Shown here: positions 24,992-33,994 of the stretch, in pieces
Layout: each line of letters opens with the position of its first letter
Numbering within the stretch: position 1 is the stretch's first letter
Source: JALZVT01 sp039029135
GTDB taxonomy: Bacteria; Pseudomonadota; Gammaproteobacteria; Pseudomonadales; Azotimanducaceae
Direction: 5' to 3'
Length of the DNA: 64,000 nt
Assembly: GCA_039029135.1 (NCBI GenBank)
Contig: JBCCGT010000001.1
Coordinates: 372,001 to 436,000 of the forward strand
Notes under the pieces: generated by a model
Databases searched by the model: none
The model's input: the letters and a program-made list of their open reading frames with translations, nothing else
What the model was told of the DNA's origin: nothing
Position numbers and translations under genes: made by a program

Positions 24992-25570
24992 ATGGCCCGC
25001 TACGGATCGGAACACAAACGGCAGACTCGGAATCGGCTGGTCGAGGCAGCGGCGCGACTGTTTCGGCGACACGGCTACGACGGTGTCGGCATCGATCAGC
25101 TCTGCGCCGGTGCGGGCCTAACGCGAGGCGCGTTCTATGCGCACTTCCCGTCCAAGGCGGGTCTGCTGGCCGCCGTGCTGGACGGCGCTCACGATCTCTT
25201 GGAGCGTCTCAGAACGAGACCTGCGGAAACGCCGCAACAGTTGGCGCGAGGCGCGAGACAGGTTGTCATGGACTATCTGCACGGCCCCAACCGTGAGGCG
25301 GTGCTCGGCGGCTGCAGTTTCGCCGCGCTGGCAATGGACACGGTGCGAGGCGACGAGGCCGCGCAGGCCGCCTACGCGGCCGCGGTCGAATCCGTCATAG
25401 CTGAACTGGGAAGAGGGCAAGCGGCGCCGGACAGAGACGCAGCGCGCGCCGCACTGGCGCTGTGCGTCGGGGGACTGCTGATCTCTGGCGGCTGCGGAGG
25501 GTCTGCGGCAGGGAAATCGGTCGCGCGCGCCGCCCGCCGCGAGGCGTCGCGCCTACTTCAACCTAGCTGA
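24992..25570 (+). CDS. TetR-family transcriptional regulator
   Basis: A 192-residue protein from ATG 24992; the longer frame from 24956 overlaps the operator region. Residues 10-60 are the DNA-binding domain: RNRLVEAAARLFRRHGYDGVGIDQLCAGAGLTRGAFYAHFPSK split across helices 1-3, with the recognition helix in LTRGAFYAHF. The C-terminal ligand domain is alanine-rich and contains a VLGGCSFAALAMD element. It is divergent from the GST gene, which is its likely target; the effector is unknown. Confidence 0.9.
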   Translation: MARYGSEHKRQTRNRLVEAAARLFRRHGYDGVGIDQLCAGAGLTRGAFYAHFPSKAGLLAAVLDGAHDLLERLRTRPAETPQQLARGARQVVMDYLHGPNREAVLGGCSFAALAMDTVRGDEAAQAAYAAAVESVIAELGRGQAAPDRDAARAALALCVGGLLISGGCGGSAAGKSVARAARREASRLLQPS

Positions 25571-25707
25571 GTTGCCGCCTAAGTAGTGCAGCTAGCCTTG
25601 TCGTCGGCAGACACGCAACGACAATCGCCGCCGGCAGGCAGCGGTGTCGCCGGGGCCGCGGCTCGTCGCCGCAGCCCCACACGGACTGGTCACGCCAAGG
25701 CTGGGCT

Positions 25708-26931
25708 TCAGACCCGCTCGATGATGATCGCAGGTGCCATGCCGCCCGCGGCGCACATGGTGATCAAGGCACGCTGCTGATCGCGACGCTCCAGCTCGTC
25801 GAGCGCCGTGCCTATCAGCATGGAGCCGGTCGCGCCGATCGGATGACCCAGCGCCATCGCCCCGCCGTTGACGTTGACCTTGTCGCGATCGAGATCCAGG
25901 TCACGCTGGAATTTCTCAGACACTACGGCAAACGCCTCGTTGATCTCGAACAGGTCGATGTCGGCGAGCGTCATGCCGGCTAGCTGCAGCACTTTCTGCG
26001 CCGCCGGTACCGGCGCGTTGAGCATCAGCGTGGGGCAATCACCCATGTTGGCCGTCGCGACCACGCGCGCGCGCGGCTTCAGTCCGTGCGCCTGCGCATA
26101 GTCTTCACTAGCGAACAGGATGCAGGCAGAGCCGTCTACCACTCCTGAAGAGTTGCCGGCATGGTGAACATGCTCGATGGCAACGTCCGGATACTTCTTG
26201 TTGATGAGCTCACGGAAGGTCAGCGAGTCCTCGGTGTGTCGATAGTCGGCCATCTGCGCGAAGCTGGCGTTCAGCTCGGCCAGGCCTTCTGCGGTCGTAC
26301 CCGGTCGAGGGAACTCTTCGCGATCGAGCGCAACGGTGCCGTCTTCGTTGTGAACGGGGACGAGAGACTTGTCGAAGTGGCCGCCTTCGATCGCCACCAT
26401 GGCGCGGCGCTGGCTTTCGGCGCCGGCCTTGTCGAGATCGGTGCGGGCAATGCCCTCAATCGTTGCGATCGCATCGGCGCACACGCCCTGATGTGATTGC
26501 GGGTGCAAGGCCTGGAGCTGCTTGTTGTTGCCGCCAATAGGCAGCACGCCTTTTTTCGGCAGCGACATCATCTCGGTGCCGCCGGCGACGACCAGATGCT
26601 CCATTCCCGACATGACCGCCATCGCCGCCAGGTTGGCAGAGGTGATTCCAGAGCCGCAGAAGCGGTCCAGCGTCATGCCGCTCGCCTTGATGTCGTAACC
26701 GGCAGCGAGCGCGGACATGCGACCGAGATCGCCACCCTGCTCCACAACCTGGGCGCTGGTGCCCCAGATGATGTCGTCCACTTCCGCTGTGTCGAAGCCG
26801 TTTCGTTCCTGCAGCGCCTTCAGCACGGTTGCGCCGAGATGGCCGGGGTGCAGATGCGCGAGCGAACCTTTGCCTTGCTTGCCAATTCCACGCGGGGTGC
26901 GGCAGGCGTCGATGATCAGGGCAGTTCCCAT
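25708..26931 (-). CDS. Acetyl-CoA C-acyltransferase (thiolase)
   Basis: A 407-residue thiolase that cleaves 3-ketoacyl-CoA with CoA, or catalyses the reverse condensation. The first catalytic cysteine is C92 in MTLDRFCGSGITS. The histidine of NEAFAVVSEKF and the second cysteine in ITMCAAGGMAPAIII complete the site. The N-terminus ALIIDACRTPRGIGKQGKG is typical of FadA-type degradative thiolases. Length is standard. It is separate from the acyl-CoA dehydrogenase cluster but fits the same beta-oxidation. Confidence 0.95.
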   Translation of the reverse strand: MGTALIIDACRTPRGIGKQGKGSLAHLHPGHLGATVLKALQERNGFDTAEVDDIIWGTSAQVVEQGGDLGRMSALAAGYDIKASGMTLDRFCGSGITSANLAAMAVMSGMEHLVVAGGTEMMSLPKKGVLPIGGNNKQLQALHPQSHQGVCADAIATIEGIARTDLDKAGAESQRRAMVAIEGGHFDKSLVPVHNEDGTVALDREEFPRPGTTAEGLAELNASFAQMADYRHTEDSLTFRELINKKYPDVAIEHVHHAGNSSGVVDGSACILFASEDYAQAHGLKPRARVVATANMGDCPTLMLNAPVPAAQKVLQLAGMTLADIDLFEINEAFAVVSEKFQRDLDLDRDKVNVNGGAMALGHPIGATGSMLIGTALDELERRDQQRALITMCAAGGMAPAIIIERV

Positions 26932-26998
26932 GTTGAAAACTCTCGTCAGTGAATTGGGTAACCGTACAGGCTACGTGGATTGGGCGTCCGAATCGAGC

Positions 26999-27742
26999 CT
27001 AACCGGCGTAGCGCGCCTGCTGCCCGAGGGGTGCAAAGTGCCAGCCGACCCTGCGGCGGCGCAGGGCAAGACCCATCGCGCCAAGCCCGAGCATCAACAG
27101 CGCCCAAGTACCGGGTTCGGGGACGGCTGATGCGAGCAAAGACGCCGAGAAGGTCGCGTTCACACCGGCAGTACCCGGTATCTCATCGAACATCAGCGTG
27201 CCGGCGGTGGTAGCGATGGCATTCGAGAAGAAATTCGTTAGCACAAGATTGGTCGTTACCGCGGCAAGCCCTGACACGCCGTCGAACGTCAGGAACGCAT
27301 CGGTGGTGGCAACGTTCGGATCGCTCAACGGATTCTGATTGACAAAGGCGAACGAATTGAGTGCGCCAGGTGCGGTGGGATCCAGGCCGGGATCAACAAC
27401 GATGACGCCGAAAAGATTGAGCGCGTTGTTGATCAGATAGCCACTCGGACCCGCGGCGGATACTGTGCCGAGGCCGCCCAGATCAAAGGTCAGTGACTCG
27501 TTGAAAATAATCGTGCAGTCCGCGATCGCCATGCCCATGTCCATGCAAGGCTGACGGGTGGTGACGATGCCGGTCGAGGTGATGGTCAACGCCTCGGTGA
27601 AAGGCGTACCGTTGAGCGAACCGCTGACGAAGCTGCTGATTTTGATCTCGATCAAGCCCGCGTGAGACGAGACCGCGCCGAGCATGGTGAGGATGCCAAG
27701 CGCCAGCGCGGCGATTTTGTTGTTCTTAGTGTGTTGCTTCAT
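26999..27742 (-). CDS. PEP-CTERM sorting-signal protein
   Basis: A 247-residue exported protein. Residues 1-28 are a signal peptide (IAALALGILTMLGAVSSHA). The body is rich in threonine, asparagine and alanine and low in charge. Near the C-terminus is the PEP-CTERM signal VPEPGTWALLMLGLGAMGLA followed by RRRR, which is normally cleaved by an exosortase. Oddly, about 18 residues (VGWHFAPLGQQARYAG) follow the basic cluster, where these proteins usually end. No exosortase gene is in the window. Such proteins often belong to biofilm matrices. Confidence 0.85.
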   Translation of the reverse strand: MKQHTKNNKIAALALGILTMLGAVSSHAGLIEIKISSFVSGSLNGTPFTEALTITSTGIVTTRQPCMDMGMAIADCTIIFNESLTFDLGGLGTVSAAGPSGYLINNALNLFGVIVVDPGLDPTAPGALNSFAFVNQNPLSDPNVATTDAFLTFDGVSGLAAVTTNLVLTNFFSNAIATTAGTLMFDEIPGTAGVNATFSASLLASAVPEPGTWALLMLGLGAMGLALRRRRVGWHFAPLGQQARYAG

Positions 27743-27910
27743 GACTTCCCCGGTGATCTTTATTCATCTCTTTCTCAACGTCTTTTGCAGACGACGTTGT
27801 TCAGGAGATTTCTTGTTCTTCGGACCCTGAATGGTTCACGACATGAAGAGTCGGGACAAGCCGATTCACAATTCACTTAAGACCGACTAACGGCCGTTAA
27901 AGAGGGTCGT

Positions 27911-28828
27911 TCAGGCGGCGATCTTGAATATTCGCAGCGCGTTGTCCCGCAGTATCAGCTTCTTTTCCTGCTCGGTCAGGTTCAGCCCCCTGAGCCTGCC
28001 GAACTGCGCGGCGGAGTCCATGTGCGGGTAGTCGGTGCCGATCACGATGCGCTCAACGCCGATCTCCTGGATCATCTCGATGAAGTACTCCTCGCTAACC
28101 ACATCGCCCTTCTTGCTGAGCAGCCCGGTGCAATCGAAATTGATGTGCGGATAGCGCTCGGCTATGTCCTTGGTGTGCTCCGAGAACGGCCTGCCCATGT
28201 GCGACATGATCACCGGCATCGTCGGGAAGTCTCTGAGCACGTCCAGCAGGAACTTCGGGTTCGAGTGGAACTGCGGCGAAAAATCGAACTCGGTGCCGCC
28301 GAAATCGCCGGTGTGAAAGCAAACCGGCACCTGTAGCTCATCGCACACCTCATAGCAGGGCCACATCCGCCGATCGAACAGATAGAAGCGCTGCATGCAG
28401 GAGTGTACGTTGACGCCCCGAGCCCCCTCTGCGACCCGATTCCGGACCTCGTCGCGCATGATGTCCGCATCCATGCGGGGATCGATGTTGATCAGGCTGA
28501 TGAACTCTGGATGCTTGGCGGACTGTTCGACGCTCCATTGGTTTCTCCTCAGGCAGCGCCCAACGATCTTTTCATCCACCTAGCGCGCGGCCTGCGCGTA
28601 GCCCTGCAGGCCGTAGGCCATGGTCTCCATCGCGCGGTCTTCCATCTGGCCGACCGGCAAGTAGTTGAGGATCACACAGTGGGAAATGTTGTGGTCCTTC
28701 ATATAGACAAAGGTGTCTTCTATGGAGCCATCGTAGCCGTACTCCTTGACGCCACCCATGAGATCCAGGCCGATCTTCGCTGACTGATACGGGTGAATGT
28801 GGCAATCGACGATGGGGTAGTCGCTCAT
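27911..28828 (-). pseudogene. Amidohydrolase family 2 gene interrupted by an in-frame amber codon
   Basis: From ATG 28828 the frame encodes 82 residues (with the metal motif DCHIHPY near the start), then a TAG at 28582-28580. It then continues in the same frame to the stop at 27911. The second part begins directly at a GTG (VDEKIVGRCLRRNQWSV) and contains VCFHTGDFGG, VIMSHMGRP and GTDYPHMDS, the remaining metal ligands and acid of this family. Together the halves give a normal 305-residue amidohydrolase, so this is most likely one gene with a recent nonsense change, or a sequencing error. Neither half could fold alone. It precedes no other gene within its transcript and follows an SDR gene on the same strand. 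Confidence 0.7.
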
Positions 28829-28895
28829 CTTGATCCTCTGCTGCAGGACGTTTCTCGAACGGTGATCCGCAGGAGCGGGACCGCCGAAGCTCTCG

Positions 28896-29678
28896 TCAGT
28901 TAACGATCTTGCCGCCCGATACGAGCAGGCAGGTGCCCGTCACATAGTCGGCACGCGGGCTGGCAAAGAACGACACGGCGTGTGCGATGTCCTCCGCCCT
29001 GCCGATTCGATTCATGGGTATCGAATCCCTGTGCTGCTGTTCGCGCTGCTCGGTCCAGTTAGTAGCGAAGCCCGTGCGAATGACTCCAGGCACGACGGCA
29101 TTGACCGTCACATTGTAGGGCGCCATCTCGATCGCCAGTGAACGGGTGAAGCCGTGCAGTCCAGCCTTGGCCGCCGCGTAATCGGTAAAGCCGCGTCCGC
29201 CGCCAAACGCGTGATAGGACGTGGTTGAGATGATGCGGCCCTGCCGACGTGACTTCATCGTGCCGATCACCTGACGCGTGCAGTCGGCAACAGAGCGCAG
29301 GTTGAGATCGATGACCTCGTCCCACTGCTCCTCGCCCGCGTTCGGGAAGGTGCGCATGCCGGCCCTGGCGGGACCACCGGCATTGTTGAAGAGAATGTCC
29401 ACGGGGCCGAGGTCGGCATCGATCTGCGCGAAGGCCGACTTGATCTCGCTGCGTTGCAGCAGATCGACGGTATAGGCCTGCGAGCGGCCGCCCTGATCCG
29501 CGATGGCGCCGCGCACGTCCGACAGCCCAGCTTCGTTGACGTCAATCAAGACGACCGTCGCCCCGTCGGCGGAGAAGCGCAGCGCCGTGGCGCGCCTCAT
29601 ACCGGAAGCGGCGCCCGTGACTACCGCAATTTGTCCCTCTAACTCCAGCCAGTTTCCCTCGTGACCGGGCAAAGCCAT
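28896..29678 (-). CDS. Short-chain dehydrogenase/reductase (SDR) with altered nucleotide motif
   Basis: A 260-residue SDR. The N-terminal nucleotide motif reads T21-GAASGMR28, where the usual last glycine of TGxxxGxG is arginine. NNAGGPARAG, the catalytic serine in TTSYHAFGGG, and Y-AAAK in DYAAAKAGLHGFTRSL are otherwise normal. The C-terminus VTGTCLLVSGGKIVN is typical of FabG-like members. It lies 67 bases upstream of the amidohydrolase on the same strand, so both may act on one substrate. The arginine could reduce cofactor binding or reflect NADP use; activity is uncertain. Confidence 0.88.
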   Translation of the reverse strand: MALPGHEGNWLELEGQIAVVTGAASGMRRATALRFSADGATVVLIDVNEAGLSDVRGAIADQGGRSQAYTVDLLQRSEIKSAFAQIDADLGPVDILFNNAGGPARAGMRTFPNAGEEQWDEVIDLNLRSVADCTRQVIGTMKSRRQGRIISTTSYHAFGGGRGFTDYAAAKAGLHGFTRSLAIEMAPYNVTVNAVVPGVIRTGFATNWTEQREQQHRDSIPMNRIGRAEDIAHAVSFFASPRADYVTGTCLLVSGGKIVN

Positions 29679-29975
29679 CTAGCGATCATGTGAACGTCAG
29701 ACCCTCGACAGCTTTTCCCACTAGCAAATCCCGCGCAGGCTGATCCTACGCTACCTAAATTTCTTAACCACCGCCCCACCGGCTCCCTACCAATCACCGC
29801 AAGTTCCATTCCATTGCCCTGCGGCGGCGGCGCGGCCGGTATGGCGGTTACAGACCAACGAGGAACAAGGCAAGCGAAGACGATAGAGAACCCTCGGACG
29901 GACAGCCGTGAGCATGGTGCGAAAACACCCCATGCAACGGTGTTCGATAAGATGGGTCCCATCAGAGGATGAGTC
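29679..29975. other. Intergenic region between divergent genes, nothing recognised
   Basis: About 300 bases between the SDR and the membrane protein gene, which are divergent. I see no open frame, RNA gene or repeat that I can support. It should hold promoters for both genes but none stands out. Confidence 0.4.
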
Positions 29976-31106
29976 ATGGCGAACAACACGGATGATCCGC
30001 TGCCGGCCTATCTGATCGGGAGCTGGTTGGTGTTCCTAGTCCCAACGGCCTACATCAGTGTCCACGGACCGGACGCGGTGGAACAGGCGGCGGCGACGCT
30101 GTGGCTGTATGTCGATCAACCGCCCCCTGCGGAGAGTGTTCTGCAATTCGTTCGCGGCGTCTCTACCGTCAGCGTATTCGTGCTGTTCGCAGTGCTCTTC
30201 TCTGGTTACCTGCTGTACAGCTTCCCGCTACCCGCTCGCTCGTCCAGGGTACCGACCTACGTCCTAGCGCTGGCGACCTGCGCGCTGTGCTTTTTGCTGT
30301 ACCCGTTCTCGGCATGGGTTTGGGGCGGCGTTTGGCGCTTCAACTGGCCGAACGGTCTATTCGTGTTCTTCGCGTGGCTGCTTTATCTCTTTTCCACGAC
30401 GACCACGAGAATCAGAATGAACAAGGGCTACGTCCTGTTTCTGAGACGCTTCGACAGCTTTGCCGACCTTTCCGTTCTGCCACATCTTCTGCGGCTAACC
30501 CCTCGCGGCCTTCCCATAGCCACTCTAGTGAGCAGCATGGAAAACGAGACCGGCTATTGGGACCCGCTCAAACTCACGACCTATGGACTTCATGCAACGG
30601 GCTGGTATGGCGGCCGGCCGGCGTTCATCCGCGGCGGCGCGAACTGGGAAAGCACGGTATCGGACTTGGTCGCTCGCGCGAGCGCGATCGTGCTGGACAA
30701 GAGCGACGTCAGCGCCGCGATTGCCAAGGAACTGCGGACCGTGGCGCGATCAGACCGGCCGGTCATACTGATCGCAGAAAGCGACGCCGACGCACCGTCC
30801 ACAGATACCTCAGGAGTCCAGGGCACCGAGATCGTCTATCGTCGCGACCGAAGGCACCTGTTCGTTCGCTCGCTAATGGTCTTGCTGATCGTCATCGCCA
30901 TGGCCGCGCTGGTCGACTTGCCAGACCAAATTCGTGACAAGCACCTGGAGGGCGTTCTCTGGGAGGGTCTGGTCGGCGGCGCCATCATGCTGGCATTGGT
31001 CGCCGCCTTGGCGGGTGGTCTGCTGCTCCGCAAGGGCCTGTCAGCGTCAACGCAGCGAGAACTCCGCGCGGCTCTGCTGGCCGCTATTGGACCGCGCGCA
31101 CCGTGA
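29976..31106 (+). CDS. Multi-spanning membrane protein with a central TIR/SLOG-like soluble region
   Basis: A 376-residue protein with hydrophobic segments at about 9-28, 60-82, 92-115, 124-142, 295-313 and 330-352. Residues 150-290 form a soluble region between the segments. It begins YVLFLRRFDSFADLSVLP, a 'FLRxF' type element that I associate with membrane proteins carrying a TIR- or nucleotide-binding-like fold, and continues with WESTVSDLVARASAIVLDKSDVSAAIAKEL. This resembles the D..W...V..L...A..IV pattern of such domains. I cannot name a family with confidence. It is monocistronic with a divergent SDR upstream. A signalling or defence role is possible but only inferred. Confidence 0.6.
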   Translation: MANNTDDPLPAYLIGSWLVFLVPTAYISVHGPDAVEQAAATLWLYVDQPPPAESVLQFVRGVSTVSVFVLFAVLFSGYLLYSFPLPARSSRVPTYVLALATCALCFLLYPFSAWVWGGVWRFNWPNGLFVFFAWLLYLFSTTTTRIRMNKGYVLFLRRFDSFADLSVLPHLLRLTPRGLPIATLVSSMENETGYWDPLKLTTYGLHATGWYGGRPAFIRGGANWESTVSDLVARASAIVLDKSDVSAAIAKELRTVARSDRPVILIAESDADAPSTDTSGVQGTEIVYRRDRRHLFVRSLMVLLIVIAMAALVDLPDQIRDKHLEGVLWEGLVGGAIMLALVAALAGGLLLRKGLSASTQRELRAALLAAIGPRAP

Positions 31107-31476
31107 CTCGCTAGCCCTACTCGGACCCAGTGTTTTCGAAACTGGGCCTGAATCACCCCGTCGACCCTCCGTCGCGACAAGCGACCGGTGCGTCGTCGAA
31201 CGCGTTCGCACGGCAACTTCCGGCCCGTTCCGAGCGGCTCCGACGGCGATTAATTTGACTCGGTCATTCGTTTGCGGCGCTGCAGACGTCAACCGGGCTG
31301 TACGCGCTTAGTTTTGTCGAAGCTTTTGTCAAACCTCACGATAGAACGGGTATGGTCGCGCCGTGGGGTAACGATCGGCGCAAGGTCGCGCAGCACCGTT
31401 GTCTCGGACTTAACCAGCGTTCAGTTCGAGACGGCGCACACAGCGACACTCGCAAAGACACCATCGGAGGCTATTG
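31107..31476. other. Intergenic region with weak promoter candidate
   Basis: 370 bases without a long gene. TTGTCA at 31326-31331 and TATGGT at 31351-31356, 19 bases apart, could be a weak sigma-70 promoter for the small gene downstream. Nothing else is recognised. Confidence 0.25.
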
Positions 31477-31629
31477 ATGAACAGACAACAACTATTCCTG
31501 CATGCGCTATCCGGCGTGTTGACGATCGGTCTGCTGATCGCCGCAAACCAGGCGCTAGAATCCCGCGTAGCCTACGCGAATGAAGTGGCGCAGCCCGATA
31601 CCCCGGTGACCGAGACCACCCAGCAGTAG
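31477..31629 (+). CDS. Small membrane or secreted peptide, hypothetical
   Basis: A 50-residue frame starts at ATG 31477, seven bases after a clean GGAGG (31466-31470), and ends at TAG 31627-31629. Residues 6-27 form one hydrophobic segment (LFLHALSGVLTIGLLIAANQ). The remainder is polar and ends with a threonine- and proline-rich DTPVTETTQQ. It could be a single-pass membrane peptide or a signal peptide followed by a short mature tail of about 16 residues. No family is recognised. The strong ribosome site is the main support. Confidence 0.5.
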   Translation: MNRQQLFLHALSGVLTIGLLIAANQALESRVAYANEVAQPDTPVTETTQQ

Positions 31630-31912
31630 TAAGACCCGATCAGCGGCGATAGCAGCGTGTCGATCCGACGCGCCGCAGCGCTGCGACCCCGCAGAACTAC
31701 ACATCGCTGAGACCAGGCGGACATCACGCCGCAACCCGCACCGTCACGCTGATCGAGCCGGCCAACCCATCGCGGTTCGCCGTCCCTGCGCAACCGTGCC
31801 CAGCAACTGCTCATGATCGCTGCCTACTATCGCTAATCCTGGCGGTCGTGTGCGCAGCCCCGCGCACAGCTATAGTGGGTCTGCGACGATTGGGCCTGGG
31901 GAGGCGGGAATC

Positions 31913-33358
31913 ATGTCTGAGGTGCTATCCAAACGCGTCATCTACGCGCATGGTTCGCTCGGGCTGCCACTGGCAGTCATCGGCTACCCCCTGGCGATCT
32001 GGATTCCCGCCCATTACTCCGGCGGCCTTGGCATCAGCCTAGCCGCTGTCGGCACCATCCTGATGCTCGCACGCCTCACCGACGTCGTGACCGATCCCCT
32101 GATCGGTGAGGCATCTGATCGGTTCCGCACCCGCTTTGGCCGGCGCAAGCCATGGCTGCTGCTGGGCGTTCCCGTGATGATGGTCGGCGTGTACAACCTC
32201 TTCATTCCCGCCGAAGGCGTGGGGCTGCTGTACTTCCTGTTCTGGCTGACGGTCTTCTTTCTTGGCAGCACCATGATCGCCCTGCCGCATCGAGCCTGGG
32301 GCGCAGAGCTATCGCCCGACTATCACCAGCGCAGTCGAGTCACCGCGGCCCGCGAGATCTACGTGCTGGTGGGCCTCATGGTTGCCGCGGCCGTGCCGAT
32401 GATCATCGAGATTCGCGCGGACGGCGGCAGCGGTGTTGGCGAGGTCTTCAGCACCCTCTGGCGGGACGCGATCGGCGCCTTCAGCGGCGACTTTCGCGAA
32501 AAGACGATCGTCGATCGCGCGACCCTCACCGGACCCGTGCTCGCGGGTCTCGCGTGGGCCATCATTCTCGTGCTGCCGATTTGTGCCGCGATCGTTCTGA
32601 CATTGGTGAAAGAACCCCAGGCCGTCGCTACCGAAAAGCGACCGACTTTTCGCGAAGGTCTGAGGTTGGTACTACGTAACGGACCGATGCTGCGGGTGAT
32701 ACTCATCGCGCTGCTTGTGCAGTTCGGCGAATCGTTCCGCAACGCGGTGTCGCTGTTCTTCATCCGCGACATTGTCGGCGTACCCACGATTGGGGCCGCG
32801 TACTTCTTCTACTTCATCGCCGGCCTGGCCGCGATTCCTTTCTGGCTGTGGCTCGGGCGCCGCTTGGGCAAGCACCGCGCCTTCATGTGCACTTTGATCA
32901 CTGTGGCAGTGGTGAGCGGCGCTAACCTGCTGCTGGAACAGGGCGACTACCTGCCGTTCTTCCTGCTGTTCGTTGTGAAAGGATTTTGCTTCGGCGGTTT
33001 ACAGTTTCTACCCATTGCCATGCTCGCAGACGTCGTAGACGTCGACGCCGCGCGCAGCGGCGGAGGTCGAGCCGGAACCTATTTCGCCTTTCTCGGCTTC
33101 ACCGAAAAGATCGCGATCGCATTTGGTACCGGCGTATCACTGAACATCGTGGGCCTGTTGGGTTTCGACCCATCAGGCGGGGTGGCGGGCAGCACGGATG
33201 TCGGCGTCTACGCCCTGCGCATGGTCTATTGCCTGGGACCGATCGTGTTCTATGGCCTTGCATTGAAGTTGATCTGGTCCTATCCGCTGACGCCCGAACG
33301 TCACGCTCGGCTGCGAGCCAGGCTTGAGCGCCGATCGGCGCGTCTAAAGGGCGCTTGA
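31913..33358 (+). CDS. MFS transporter of the GPH (glycoside-pentoside-hexuronide, MelB-like) type
   Basis: A 481-residue transporter from ATG 31913 after GGGGAGG. It has about twelve hydrophobic segments. The cytoplasmic loop DVVTDPLIGEASDRFRTRFGRRKPWLLLG is the hallmark of the cation-coupled GPH/MelB branch, with the D-P-x-x-G and RxGRR residues in place. LPHRAWGAELSPDYHQRSRV also fits this family. It should import a glycoside or a related small molecule with sodium or protons. No sugar-metabolism genes are adjacent, so the substrate is open. Confidence 0.92.
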   Translation: MSEVLSKRVIYAHGSLGLPLAVIGYPLAIWIPAHYSGGLGISLAAVGTILMLARLTDVVTDPLIGEASDRFRTRFGRRKPWLLLGVPVMMVGVYNLFIPAEGVGLLYFLFWLTVFFLGSTMIALPHRAWGAELSPDYHQRSRVTAAREIYVLVGLMVAAAVPMIIEIRADGGSGVGEVFSTLWRDAIGAFSGDFREKTIVDRATLTGPVLAGLAWAIILVLPICAAIVLTLVKEPQAVATEKRPTFREGLRLVLRNGPMLRVILIALLVQFGESFRNAVSLFFIRDIVGVPTIGAAYFFYFIAGLAAIPFWLWLGRRLGKHRAFMCTLITVAVVSGANLLLEQGDYLPFFLLFVVKGFCFGGLQFLPIAMLADVVDVDAARSGGGRAGTYFAFLGFTEKIAIAFGTGVSLNIVGLLGFDPSGGVAGSTDVGVYALRMVYCLGPIVFYGLALKLIWSYPLTPERHARLRARLERRSARLKGA

Positions 33359-33416
33359 ACCACGCCGACGGCCGATTCGGTGACGCGGTCTCTCGCCGCG
33401 CCACCCAGAGCAGATG

Positions 33417-33863
33417 CTAGTCGCGCGCTGTCGTCGCAGCCACCTCATAGGCGCGCGTAAACTCTGGCGGCATGCGTTTAGGGCGCCCGCTGGATACCTC
33501 GATGCAGACGTAGTCGATCTCGGCGCGCATGACGGTCACATCGTCGTTCTCACGCAGGATCTGAAAGCGCCGCGTCGCGCGTAGTCGACCGTCGTTAGCA
33601 ACGAGCCAATCGCCGATCAGCAGGACGTCACCGGCGTGGGTAGCACGCAGATAGTGCATGCGGACTTCTTTGACAACCATCGCTCGATCGACAGTACGCA
33701 TCTGCTGCACATCGTAGCCAACGGCTGCGGAGTGCTCCCAGGCACAGCGCTGCAGCCAATCGAGGTAATGGACGTTGTTTACGTGGCCCAGTTCGTCGAT
33801 CTCTTCGGGCTGGACGCGGTGTTCCACCACGAATGGGGCCGGATGATCCCAGTGTGCAGTCAT
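33417..33863 (-). CDS. Acyl-CoA thioesterase, 4HBT hot-dog family
   Basis: A 148-residue single hot-dog protein. EIDELGHVNNVHYLDWLQRCAWEHS is the active-site helix of the 4-hydroxybenzoyl-CoA thioesterase family, with the catalytic aspartate position taken by E/D near ELGHVNN. The remaining strands (VVKEVRMHYLRATHAGDVL, RATRRFQILREND) are standard. It should hydrolyse acyl-CoA thioesters. It is separated from the giant gene downstream by about 130 bases on the same strand and probably has its own transcript. Confidence 0.9.
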   Translation of the reverse strand: MTAHWDHPAPFVVEHRVQPEEIDELGHVNNVHYLDWLQRCAWEHSAAVGYDVQQMRTVDRAMVVKEVRMHYLRATHAGDVLLIGDWLVANDGRLRATRRFQILRENDDVTVMRAEIDYVCIEVSSGRPKRMPPEFTRAYEVAATTARD

Positions 33864-33994
33864 TGTCAGTCGCCACTGTTGCTATCGCCAGCAAGGCGAT
33901 TCACTCCGCAAGCCGCGCGGGAGGCCTCGCGATGTTAAACCACGCCCAGTCCCTGATGCACCGGTGTTTTGACGTTGGGACTCGCAGGCTATCG

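Noticed and set aside
28580..28582. Amber codon read as pyrrolysine
   Set aside because: Amidohydrolases are not known pyrrolysine proteins, the residue is not at a metal ligand, and no pyl gene is visible; a nonsense change or sequencing error is simpler.
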